The notes beneath the pieces were generated by a model, which had not been told where the DNA came from, searched no databases, and saw only the letters and a list, made by a program, of their open reading frames with translations. This document shows, piece after piece, positions 23,431 to 36,200 of a stretch of 64,000 nt of DNA. The DNA is taken from NCBI RefSeq assembly GCF_026212465.1, contig NC_080048.1, forward strand, positions 38,220,375 to 38,284,374. Reading direction: 5' to 3'. The stretch is from Amaranthus tricolor. Taxonomy: Eukaryota > Streptophyta > Magnoliopsida > Caryophyllales > Amaranthaceae. How positions within the stretch are numbered: position 1 is the stretch's first letter; each line of letters opens with the position of its first letter. A program made the position numbers and the translations under genes.

Positions 23431-25340
23431 AACAACTAGCATTCTTAAGCCAATTTAGGCTAAAAAAATAATGTTGTCTTTTCCAAGTAATAAGTATGAT
23501 AATAGAGGAATTATATTACAAGATTGATGCTTATAAGTTGATATGAACAAGGATTAGTTTGTTTGAAGGGTGATAAATGAAAGAAATGGATTGAAAATTG
23601 GTTGTAAATAAGAGGGAAAAACAAACAAAAGGAGTGTGTTTGTGTGTTGGCAATTGATGTAGTCCACAATTTATGAGTTGAGAACTTTTATTCAAATCTT
23701 TTAAGATTTTGTTTTTTTGTTGTTGTTTTGTTTTTGAATAATATAAATATATATTAAAATTGAAAATTTTGTTTTATTATACTTTAAGACTTGTGGACTG
23801 CTATTTTTTGAGCATTTAATATAATCTTTGTGGCCCTTCATATTGAGTTTCCAACAAAATTTTTTGAATCTTTGGAAATCAATGTAGTATTGGTACGGGC
23901 AAGGTTTATAATTGATATAAGAGCTATATCTATGTGAATATGCTATATTATGAAATGACAAAAATATTAAAAAACGGTAAAGATATTAAAATTGTGTAAA
24001 TTGAATGAAATTGAAATGAGAAAATATTGAAATAAAAATTTAAAAAGTGACGACAACATTTTCATATTGAAAAATATTTTATAGTCTTAGGAACAAAGAA
24101 AATATAATATGCTGATAATTTAAAGGGGAGAGAGTGATTTTTTTATTATTATTGTAAAGGAAGAACAAAGATCCAACAGATAACTAATCCTTAAGTTATG
24201 ATTTTAAGGGTTTGTATTTGTGGATAGGCATGAGTAGAAATTTATCGGGAATGGAAAAATGTAAAAAATAGGTGTGAGAGCGTTTCTTATTCAAATTGGA
24301 TTATGTTTGTATATGTGTAGTTTGATTTAGGTTTTTACTCCTTTATTTTTCAAGTAGGTATTTCTTTGTTGCCTTGGCCATAATCTAATTTACTAAGCAA
24401 ATCAAAATCACAACTTCCGGTTAGTATTTTTTTTAAATAAACACCTATTTGATACACTGGGTATCAATTATCGCTGTCCTTTATGGGTATGAGTTGTCGT
24501 CGTCCTTCTCACCCCAGACCCCGAACATAGTTTTCTATGGGCGGGATACAATAGGTATGATGATGATGACCTATTTGATAATACTATAAATCCCTACTTA
24601 ACTTGCCCTAAACCCTACTTAACACAATTTAAACATCTACTTGATATACCTCAAACACCTCTTGAGATACCATAAACCCGTGCTTGACATACCCTAAACA
24701 CATACTTGACAATTTGACATTCCATAAAACCGAACCTGATATATGTAGATGTACACCTATTTAAACCCATACTTGACATACCCTAAAATCCTACTTAACA
24801 TACCATAAACCCTTCAACTCGTCTTTTATGAGACCGTTTCATGATACAACAACCTCAAAACAAGAAGTCCGTAAACTAAAAGTTTTTATAAATTATTGGG
24901 TTATTAACCCAAGTATAAGGCATGTCTCACGGTGAGACTATCTCATACAAGAATTTGTGCTAATTCTTAATTGAGACCGTCTTACCATGAGATGGTCTCA
25001 ATTGGTCAGTCCAAAGTCTTTTAAAAAAAAAAACTGCTCTCTATAAAATTCAAATTTCATTATTTTTGATGTATTATTTATTAATAAGTTACTTGTATAG
25101 GCTCATCTCATAATGAGATAGAAAAAAACATATCAATTGAGTAATAAGGCGTGTCAAATTCTAAACTGTCTATTCTAATTCATTTTTTTTTAATTGGGCT
25201 AGCCTATTCGAGGTAATGTACGATCCAACCGGCCCAAAGTCCATCTAACCGTCATAGCCACCTCAACATATTTTTGAAGACGTTGAAGAAAATTGGTGAC
25301 AGTCAGGTGAGTTTAGCCAGGGTGTATACTGTATAATCTC
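23431..25340. other. Divergent intergenic region between GLK and DnaJ
   Basis: The left part should hold the GLK promoter. At 24480-24572 there is a SINE-like remnant ending in ATGATGATGATG. From about 24590 to 24820 runs a degenerate ACCCTAAACCCCTACTTGACAT-like tandem repeat, then GAGACGGTCTC-type palindromic debris to 25000. No gene is supported. Confidence 0.45.
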
Positions 25341-25356
25341 AAAACTTCCGAGATTA

Positions 25357-25369
25357 TTCTGGAACGTTC
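25357..25369 (+). promoter_or_regulatory. Heat-shock element
   Basis: TTCTGGAACGTTC gives three perfectly phased units, TTC-nn-GAA-nn-TTC, the consensus site for heat-shock factor trimers. Partial units extend on both sides. It lies about 120 bp upstream of the TATA box of the DnaJ gene, where heat-inducible chaperone genes carry such sites. Confidence 0.8.
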
Positions 25370-25487
25370 CACAATATTCTCGACATCTTCCAGATTACTC
25401 TTTACACATCCTTGAATTTCAGCAAATTTCGCCTTCGAATTATTGCTTCTTATTTTAAGTCTTTATCATCTACTCCACACTTTCCAA

Positions 25488-25493
25488 TATAAA
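25488..25493 (+). promoter_or_regulatory. TATA box of the DnaJ gene
   Basis: TATAAA lies 128 bp upstream of the start codon and downstream of the heat-shock element. The implied leader is about 100 nt and A-rich. Confidence 0.65.
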
Positions 25494-25620
25494 CCAATAT
25501 ACCCATTAATCATCCATCAAATTTGCAAAGAAAAATCACGAAAAAAAAATTAGTTGATTACTGAAAAATCAAGACAAAGTGAAGAAGAGGAAAAGAGAAG
25601 AAAGGGAAAAGAAAGAGGAA

Positions 25621-28600
25621 ATGGGTGTTGATTATTACAAAATTTTAGGGGTTGATAAAAATGCTAAAGATGATGATTTGAAGAAAGCTTATAGAAAATT
25701 GGCTATGAAATGGCATCCTGATAAGAACCCTAATAATAAAAAGGAAGCTGAGGCTAAATTCAAGCAGATTTCTGAAGCTTATGATGTAAGTTCTCTGTTT
25801 TGAATTTGCTACTTTTTGCTTTTCTGGTTTTTGTTTTTGAACTTTCAAAAGCTTTGGATTTTTGCTTCTTTTTTTTTTTTAAGTAAATAGATAGATACAA
25901 TTTTATGTTCTTCTTTCCTTGGATTATTTATTATTAGAAATTTTTTAGCTGTTGGTTTGATTGAATGATTTCTGGGTAGTAATTGGAAATCAGATGTTTT
26001 TTCTTAGCAATGGTGAATCTAGGATACTAGAGTCGAACACTTACATCTACATGTATGCTGAATCAACTTGCATGCTGAATCAACTCGAATAATACAGTTT
26101 TTATATGTTTTATAATTTAATGTTTTTGGGTTTCTGGGCTTAGATTACACCAGTCAATAAGTGCTAAAAATGGAGGGCAAAAAGTATTTGAAAGACTTTT
26201 GCTTGTACAATTGCTAAAAGCTTGAATCTGTGTGACATATGTAGTCTTATTAATTTGAATTTTTGCAGGTTTTGAGTGATCCCCAGAAGAAAGCTGTTTA
26301 TGATCAATATGGAGAAGAAGGTCTTAAGGGTGGTGTTCCACCACCAGATGCTGCTGGTGGGCCGGGTGGTGCAACCTTTTTCTCAACCGGAGACGGCCCC
26401 ACTTCTTTCCGGTTCAGTTCTCGTAGTCCGGAAGACATTTTTGCTGATTTCTTCGGGTTCTCAAGTCCGTTTGGGGGTGCTGGTGGTGGTGGCGGTGGTA
26501 TGAGAGGTGCGAGGTTCGCAAGTGATATGTTTGGTGGGGAAGACATTTTCAGAAGTTTTAGTGACAATGGTGGTGGTGGTGGAGCGTCAATGCATTTCCA
26601 TGGCGCTCCTCGGAAGGCACCTCCGATTGAGAACAAGTTACCCTGCAGTTTAGAGGAGCTGTATAAAGGAACTACCAAAAAAATGAAGATTTCTAGAGAG
26701 ATTGCTGATGCTAGTGGGTAAGTGAGCTATATTTTCTCACATTTTTTAGTCCTTTTGTTGGTTTGTTGTGATTTGGTGAAAACTACCATACTTGATAATT
26801 CAAAAAAATTTATGATTAATTGATGATAGTAAGTTCCATATGTGCTTATGGATATGGGTTCTAAATGTAGAATCATATACCCTATTGGATGGGATGACCC
26901 TATTGGATGGGATGGGATGGGATTGGATAGTATAGGTTTGGGTAGTGTAGGATCAGGCTCGTTCTTGCGTACCTCATTGAATCTAGATTGGATGGAATGG
27001 GATGCAGTGGTGGATCTTGAATGTTTTGTAAGGTAATCAACGCAATACACGAAACAAAAATTAATGGAAGTGGATGGGGTTGTATTGGCTTGGGTAGTGT
27101 CATACAGGATCAAGCACGATTTCGCATCTTATAGATTCTTGATTAGATGGGATTGGATTAGTGTAACATAATATGCTAGATTGTTTAGATTCGCTATTAA
27201 AAGAATCAGATAGATCATAATTCGCCTTTTAAATTTGTGATTCTCGTGAGTCATGTGATTCGGATTGGATGCAATGTCGGACCTTGAATAATTTTTGTTG
27301 GGTAATCACCTGAATATGAAACCAATATGAAACCAAAATTATAACAAATTTCAGGGGGGGTAAGTAAAAATTTAAAGGGGGCGGTTTTGGATGGGATTCT
27401 ATAGGATTGGCGGTGTCATAAGGGATCAGATGCAATTGTATGGTATGGGGTAGATTCGGGCAATCCAACTCGATAGTAGAAAATGCAAGTATTAGTGTTC
27501 ATGATATCAAGCCTTTTTTGGAAGTATGTGAGTTCATAGTTATAGAGCATAAATTGTTGCTCGCTTCCCTTTGTTTTGAACCCGTTTCTTCATTAACTTA
27601 CTGAATTTGAATCCGGATTTTGATGTTCTTGGTATTTTTGGATCTTGCTTTCACAAGTTTATGTTGATGATTTCTCATTTTCTCTCTTGGTCATTATATG
27701 TTGAGAGTTCTCATTCCGTTGAATTTATTATCGACTTTACTTGAAGAGTTGAACTTATTCTACTCTCTCCCTTTGAGATTGATATTGATATATGAATTTC
27801 CCTCATAAAATGTCACTAGCAGTAACAATCTCAAAGGGACAAAGGGTTTAATTTCATGCCGACTATAGCAATTTGAACAAACATATGGTGTTTCACATTG
27901 TAATTTCATGATTATAGTTTTCTTTTAGTAGGATAGGATTTCAAAAGCCTATGATTTAATTTGGTTGGTTCTGTCTCACCCTCCTTCCTTGAACCCATTG
28001 AAACTATATGATATTAGTATCGATGATGTCGATGGTGTTAAAATGTTGTGGTGACTTATATGATGTATTTAAATGATTAACCTTTTTAAAATTAATGTTA
28101 AGCTGTAGATAATATTTATATTTAGGGGTGTCGGTTTCTTTGCGTTACGAGGCTAAGATTATGAATATTTCTTAGTTTTTGAACTCCTTTGAACTTAAAG
28201 AGTCATTTTTCATTGGGATTTCTGTATGGTGTTGGTGATGATTTTGCGTATGTTGATCTTTGCTCGAAATTAGGCCAGTGGGTGAGCTTTCTAATAATTT
28301 ATCAACTATGACATAATTATAGTGTCATTAGTAATCATAGCTCGGTTATAAGTTAATACTATGTAGCCTGATTCATCATTCCTAGATAGTATTAGGGGGA
28401 AACCGGGAAACCGGGTATAGTTGTCTTTTCGTATGCAAGTATGCTGTTCACATCGAGTGAATCTTAAGATGATTGGAAGATAGGCAACAATAAAAATGTA
28501 TCTATCTATGAATTCGGACTGTTTTTTCCGACACGTTTGTTTTGAAATCGCAGGAAAACAATACCTGTAGAGGAGATTCTAACAATTGAGATCAAACCTG

Positions 28601-28992
28601 GGTGGAAAAAGGGAACAAAGATCACATTCCCGGAGAAAGGAAACGAACAACCTGGAATAACGCCAGCAGATTTGGTGTTCATAATCGACGAGAAGCCACA
28701 CAAGCTATTCACTCGGGATGGAAATGATTTGGTGATCACCCAGAAGATTTCATTGGCGGAAGCTCTGACCGGTTACACCGTTCATCTAACAACCCTTGAC
28801 GGAAGGAACCTTACGATCCCTATAAACAACGTGATCCATCCGACCTATGAAGAGATTGTGCCGAGGGAAGGAATGCCTTTACCGAAAGAACCCACCCGAA
28901 GGGGTAACTTGAAGATCAAATTCGACATTAAGTTCCCTTCACGGTTGACTTCTGACCAAAAAGTCGGAATTAAGAAGCTATTAAGTCCATGA
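25621..28992 (+). CDS. Type II (class B) DnaJ / HSP40 co-chaperone
   Basis: Three exons (25621-25785, 26269-26717, 28554-28992) give 350 residues; junctions are GAT|GTAAGT, GCAG|GTTTTG, GG|GTAAGT and CGCAG|G. Residues 1-70 form the J domain, with [12 protein letters not shown] at the start and the HPD tripeptide at 32-34 that stimulates Hsp70 ATPase activity. A G/F-rich linker (about 75-170) follows. There are no CxxCxGxG zinc-finger repeats, so this is type II, like DNAJB1. Residues 170-350 are the two C-terminal substrate-binding domains ([56 protein letters not shown]). It acts in the cytosol and nucleus with Hsp70. The upstream heat-shock element suggests heat induction. Intron 2 (about 1.8 kb) holds TGGATGGGATGGGA simple repeats. 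Confidence 0.96.
26870..26945. repeat. GGATGGGATGG low-complexity tract in DnaJ intron 2
   Basis: Short tandem repeats of TATTGGATGGGATG and GGATGGGATT. Further diverged copies are scattered to about 27470. It is non-coding. Confidence 0.6.
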
Positions 28993-30237
28993 TCGAAACT
29001 CTCGTGTTGGCCTTGTTCATGAATTAGATGTAATATAGTTTTCGAAACGGATTTTGGGACAGGTGGAGTTGAGAGTGTTGGTCGGTCCGAAGATCAAAGA
29101 TCTACAATCAAGGGAAAATGAGAAGAAAATTTGTGCCCATATTTGAGTGATTTGGTAATGGACAATGGTTTTGCTTAAGTTTCACATTGTATGTACTAAT
29201 ATCATTTTGATACTTTTGATTTATTATGAACATCTACTTGCTACCAATAATGATTAAACTACCAATAATTCTATTTGGTGTTATACCTTTTTTACTTTAT
29301 TAGATAATTCTAGTTTATTGCTTGTTTTAGCATAATATATATATATATATAGTTTTGACAATTTAAATCATTTAAAATTACTATTTGGTAAATGAATTGA
29401 TTGTAATAATTTATTTTTAGGAAGTTACTTTTAAAAATTTGTTTCTAGAAGCTTGTTTACATCAACTAATAAAATAATCAGCTATTGCTTATTATTTTTA
29501 TTTATTATTATTATTATTATTTGTTAAATATATCATTAATCTTTATGTTGGTACAGATTATAGATATATGAGTATACAATTCAAAAGCCATTATTGCCGA
29601 AAAAGAAAGTTATAATTTGGATTCTTCAATGTCTTTCAACAAAAAATTAGATTCTTCAATAATATATTTTTGAAAACCAATATTTTCACATTTATTTTAA
29701 TATAATTATTATATTATCTTTTTTATTTTAAGTCCTTTGAGAAGTTTGACTATCATGCTTAGTTCAGTCTTTTTGGAGATTAAGAAAATAAAAATCTGAA
29801 ATAAGTCTATCAACACTTAAAAGTAACTATTTTTTCCTTCCACATTTGTTGCTCTTTTTCTTAAACTATATTTTTATATTTATATTTTGCCTATAAACCC
29901 ACTTCCATCAACCAACTGTGGTACATCACTTGTTGCCACAAATCTCTCTACAAATAATATATAAACATTTATAAATCATTTATTATTCTAATATATATTT
30001 TATTTACTTTTCAAAATAATCTTAAATTTTCATAATAATAACCACGGCTTCAATACAACTGTAGCGATTGACTTTAAAACGCAACCTACATAAACGAGTG
30101 AGCTTCAAATTTTATGCAAACTCAGAAGGAAGAAAGGAGTAATCTACTCCTAAATTAGCCAAACTCCATTACATTTACAAAAGAAAAAAAGAAAAAAAAA
30201 AAAAGACTAAGCATATCTAATAATAAAAATTGCTATC
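28993..30237. other. Convergent intergenic region between DnaJ and RLT
   Basis: The 3' ends of the two genes face each other over 1.2 kb of AT-rich DNA that must contain both polyadenylation regions. A short TA tract lies near 29335-29350 and an ATT tract near 29505-29520. No gene. Confidence 0.5.
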
Positions 30238-33200
30238 TTAATCATCACTACTATAGTCGGTTGATCCAGATTCATAATTGTCACATTGATCCCCATCACC
30301 CATCCCATCCACATCTCCGTTCCCCTCATCCAATCCGGCATTCAAATATCCGACATCTACATATCTTTCTTCATACTCACCACCACCGACATCTCCGTTA
30401 TCTCCACCCCGATATCCGTCATCACCCACTTCATCATGATCATCTTCTTCGTTGCCATCGTCGACATTATAGTCACCGTCGTCGCCGTTATATTCTCGTA
30501 CATGAGTATTTGGACAGCTGTTATAAACAGCAGCATAGTCGTCAATGGCCACATACTCGTCTCCAGAAGCCTGCCTGTTGTTATCATCATCGTAATTTGA
30601 TCTGTCTGAATAGCTAGGCTCGTTGACGTTCATCATCTGTCTAATCTCCTCACCGTTCCATTCGTCTCTCCCCAAAAATCTCGGAGGAGATTCATCGAAG
30701 GTAATTGGCTTGGGCAGACTCCTCATGCCAGTAGTTGGTGCTGCTGGTGCCTTCTTAACAGGTTTCGGCCTTTTTCTGACAGACCGACGACCCTGTTTAT
30801 GCCCCCTTTTGCCAGGAATACTGCGGCCTGACCATCCCAGTGTGGGAAGTTTCTCGTTGGAGGCGACACTTATGCTGTTAGGTTTCCCAGCTTGAGAATC
30901 AACCCTGCTTCTTTTTGATCTTCCACCACGGGTTCGCACCCGGCCTCCCTGGCCACGGGTACCACCTATGGGAATAGCGCCAAGATCATTCCCTTTATCG
31001 ATCAATAACGCTTCTTCCGGTTGAACTTCACCTGAGACACCGGCAAGCTCGTCCTCTTGAACATTTCTCACACCGGTGTACTTGGAAGGAATTTTCTATT
31101 GTACAACGACAAATAAACAAAAAAGCGAGTAAGTATACTTTCACAAAGCCCACAAGAATTTCCATAATCGTTCAAAATTTTTATTTGCTCGATTGTAAAA
31201 ACTTTACATCCAAACTACCTTCGAAACATGATAGAGATAATGTACGCAGAGAAAAAGAATGTCATTAAAATTGCAAAAACAAGCCGAAGCTGAACAAAAG
31301 CGAAAAATATGAAGAATACGGTTCAAGTCAATTTATTAGTAAGATAAAAAAAAATGGGGCAAATTCAATGAGACGGACAAAAAGGGAAAATGGGGCTAAT
31401 TCTGAGTACTAAGATTATACTTACCAGAATGTGCCTCGGCTCTTTATCCTTTGCTTTCTCATCCGGGAGGTACGAAATATAAGAATCAAGCTCCATCAGT
31501 CGTAATGCCACAGCCGATGTCGTTTGGGGTATCCACGGAAGCATCGTTATAGTGCCAAAATATGAGGGATCATTGACGACATACCCAACAGTATTACCGG
31601 AAGCCAATAATTCACCAGTAGTCTGGAAATGTGATGACAAGAAATCTCTCTTTATCGCTCCTTCTAGTAGTGTCAGGACCTAAAAGCAGACGTAAGTAAA
31701 AACCAAAGTGATATGAGACGGAATGTAAAATATAGTAGAGAACAGTTACAGGAAGAAGACATATTCATTAAGGATGAATAAGTTCCAACAAAATTTCACA
31801 TAGCGCAGAAAAGAATGAAAGATGTATAATGAGTAGAGGTGTTTAACGGGGCAGGTCGACCCAACAGGTCAAGTGTTGGGTTACATTTTAACGGGCCATT
31901 AGTGGGTCGGGTCAATAAGGGGACGGGCCATTAACGGGCCCTGATGTAAAGGTCCAGGCCAGATAATTAAAGAAATTGGTTGTGAAAAAATTTTGCTTTT
32001 TTTTTTATATTTTTATATGATATTATATACATACGTGGGTCGAAGCAACAGGTCATAAGACAAAAAAAACTATTATATGAACTTTAAAAAACTGGTCAAA
32101 ATGGGTCTTGTTTAAACGGGCTTTGACCTGCCCCAACCTGGCCCATTTAACTTTTGAACCGACCCGACCCACCCGGGCCCGTTTAACACCTAAATTAATG
32201 AGCAAAAATGCTCGAGAATATGAAGGCAATTAAAACCTGAAGAAAGTCTTCTGCTGATGAAGACATATACAGCTTCAGTCCCCAGGATTTTCGGTAGGCA
32301 TCCGACCAAACGGGTTGAAAAGCTTCAGGAGGGATGCAAACCTATCGAAAAGAATGAGACAGCTAATGTTTAGCTATACATAAAACACAGCAAAATGTAT
32401 TAATAGAAAGAAGGAAGGTACAGTAAAACACCTCAACAATGGCTAAGAGAGCCTTGAGTAATCTTATCCTCGGGGGTGGGTATTCTAGACTCCGGAAGCT
32501 TTTTTCAAAATCAACCCTATATTCTTGGCACTGGGCCACATGCTCGGAGAAATCAAAGCTCGTGTCGAATGCATTGTATGTTTTGTGGCACATAGGACAG
32601 TGATTATCTTCAAAGAAGTATATATCACGGCAAGAATCGCATCGGCGGATCAACTCGAGACACCTCTTCTTCCCATACTTAGTGGCACGTAAAGCTGATG
32701 GGTTTAAGCATTCCTGCCAAATCCACTCTTCAAAAATTTTGTACCTTCTCAAGGAACTCTTCATTTCAACACTATTTCTACCACTCTCTATTTTGAATGA
32801 TGAAGAAGGTTCAGGATTTTCAGAATTTGTAGCACAAACAGTGCTGCTAGGGCTATCTGTACCCCCACTATTTTCGGGGTTAGAAGGTACTTCAGATGCT
32901 TCAGCTTTTACAGAGAACGTGTTATGCCCATCAGTGCTAGTATCCAATAGTTTCCTTCTACCGCACTCCTTGAAAAGAAACTCGACCTTCCGCAACATTG
33001 CATGCAAATGAGATTCCCTTACTCCACGTGCATCCAGTGAAGCTAAGAGAGCGTCGAAATCCTGAAAGAGAAGATCAAAACCCACCACATGTGGGTATCA
33101 AAAGAGATTTCCTAGTACAATCACTTATAGATAACAGAAAACAACTAACCTCTTCAGAATCAATGAGCCTCCAGCCACCATTACGCAACTCCACGAATAA

Positions 33201-36200
33201 CCTGCCAGTGCCAGGATCATTACAAGAAGCAGATGCAATAAATTGCCAGTATCTGTTCCGGCGACGATCCTCACCAAGAGGCAGTGACCTATAAACATAC
33301 AACTCTTCCGCTTTATGTCCAATATAGGACTTCAACTGAACACGACACCTCTCGGTAGCATATGTAGACTGCTGTAAAGCAGCGTTATCTACTCCCGAAA
33401 CAAAATTTGACATTGTCGAATTCTTTTCAGAGTGAGGATATGCATGTAGATTATTGTCATTATGAGAATCAATGAAGTGTTTTTGCTGCAGTGCGGGATT
33501 TCCCATTGCTTCTTTTTCATCCAATGCAAGCATATGCCCATTATCCGCTGCAGATGCCATCATGTTTGATTCCATCTTGTTTGGGACAAGTGATGCGTAA
33601 GGCGTCTTCATCAAATATTCCTCCTTCAACCGGCGCTTGTCCAGTTGAGCTTCAGCCCACATTTGCTTTTTCAGTGCAGTTGCGGCTTCCAAACGCTCCT
33701 ATAAAATTTTCCAAGTCAGAATATAGCAACAAAGATTTCAAATTAAGAATCATCAATACTTTTATTAAAAGAAAACGATGACAAAGCGAGGTGAGTTTGG
33801 GGGGGGGGGAGGTGGTTGTACTGACCTCTAGAACAACTCTAATTGTGTTGCCCTCAGTAGCAACACCAACAAGGGCAACCAGGGCATTGAGGCGCTCTTC
33901 GACGCTAAGTTTAGAGAATTCCCCCTCCATAAGTCCCTGAACCCAAGCTTCACCAGGACAGCTTTCGTCGATATCAGAGTCTTCATGATCACTATTATTT
34001 CCCCCCAGACAAATCCCATCAACATCCTTCGATTCTTCTACAAAACATCCATTGTCATGTATCTTGAAGCTTTCAAGATAAGCAGAAGTTCCAACTCCAT
34101 TGGATGCTTTATCATCAATATGGTAAAGCGATTCACTTCCATTGTCTGAACCGACTTTTGGCACGCAACTATTCACGTCATAAGGGGTATTTGCATCTTT
34201 GTCCGGGGTTAGCACAGTAACCAAGTCATCAATCTCGGGATCTTCAGCTGTATCACTCTCTGAGTCTTCATCTTTCTCAGCATCATCAACCTCCATCCCG
34301 TCAACATCTGCTTCGACTTCCTCTACCAAACCACTTTTAAATACACGAATTTTTTCCCTGGCAGAAGAGAGAATAGCCTCTGCATCGACAGGATTCTTCC
34401 TGTAGGGTGAACGCACACAATATGTTGAAGGAGCAGTCCTTTCAAAAAGCTTTGTGTCTCTGGACAAAGCTGCTGCAATTGATGCTTCAGGAGTCTTGCT
34501 TGTGGTTAGATCACGAAGACCAGATTTCTAACACACAAAACCATGTAATTAGAAACCTATCAAACAAAAAGCAGTCACACACCTATTAGCTATGTTACTT
34601 GGACTTAGATACTGATGTCAGACAATGGTAAGTGTCCAAGTGTCGGATACGTCTATATATTCATTTTTATACCTAAAATAAAGTGTCAAAGTGCCATACC
34701 AATGTCCAAGCATCAAGGATCGGACACGGGTACGTAAAGCAAAATGAAGAGTCCAAGTAACATAGCCTATTAGTATATTAAGTCTATGCTTCACCTGTAT
34801 TTTTTCTGCAACATCCAATATATTTAACCCATCACTTCCCTCAAGGGACAAAACATGATAAGCGGCAAATTTGACTGTGCCTGGGGTCAATCTGTGTCTT
34901 GACCTGCGTCCATTTGAATAACCCCTCTCATGCATAATCGAAACAGCATTTTCAACAGCTGCTCCATTTCTTAAATTAGATATTATGTCAATACAATCAT
35001 TTCCCTGAAACCAATAGCAAAAAGGCCAATGAAATTGATTAGTAAAAGAATATGTTCAGGAGAGAGAAGGGAATTTCACTATAGGAACAAAAGAACGACC
35101 AACAATAACTAAGGTAAAGCCGGAAACAAGTTTAAAAATATTAATGATTGAGAGAAAACACAACATGAAAATTTCTAAATTTGTTAGCATAGCCTTCAAA
35201 ATAAGGAATAGTAAAGAGCATCATTGGATAGGGCATGCAATGTAAGAAAAAGCTAAAATGCACCATTGGATTTAGACTTGTGCACATAAAATACGGAACG
35301 ACTAAAATGGCAGGTCGGATAGGGAACAGGAGATAAGGAATAGTAAAGTGCACCATTGCATTAATGTGCCCATGTGATTAGGGGGAAATTGTCCCATGTT
35401 TGTTGGTACTTGGTAGCGTAAAACAAGTAAAAGTATGGGTAAATTATATCAATTGCAACCCAAAAAGCTTCCATAAAAACAAAAAGTGCACTTGGTTACA
35501 TAATTGTCAGAGGAATATGATGCATTTGAAAAAAAATACTAAGGGGGTGTGTTCGGTTAGCAACATTGCAATGGAGTTGATCCATTAGTGTGTCACCTTC
35601 ATCCAGGTTTCACCGGACATCATGGTAAACTTGTATAAAATAGAAAAAGCTATAAGAAAACTAGCTATAAATAAAACCATACCTCATTTTCCTCCCGTGA
35701 ACATACTTCCACATTTCTATTTTTTAGTTTAGGTCCAAAACCGGCTGATAGAGCCAACTGCCGCAGAACTTCTGGCCATGTTAATGGGCTTAAGTTGCAC
35801 AGCCAACTGCGTATATCAAAACCCCATGTGTACGCCTGATAAAACAAATATATAAGCTTCTATACATCAAAAAAACATCAACTATTCTCTATAACGAATG
35901 AACAAAAAAAGAAAAGTTACCCCTTCAACTATCTGAGGATGTCCACCAACAGGATTAACCACATTGTTTAGGTTCGCACCAAGTCCTGTATCCTTGATTA
36001 TAGTCCTCAGAAGAGCTACATAAATTTCTCCTAGTAGTCGAGGATCCTGGAAGAAAGAGAATCATAACGATGTTTAAAAGTTATCTCGAGCTAAAACACC
36101 ATTGTCCTTAGCAACAAATAAAATTTTCAGTATTACCAAGTCCATGAACTTACATAATCATGAAAAGCTTGCACGAACTCATCAAGAGTGAACGGCCACA

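Noticed and set aside
30261..30617. His-rich and Ile-rich frames on the plus strand
   Set aside because: They are the reverse of the acidic D/G/Y-rich tail of RLT exon 18, which is in frame with the rest of that gene.
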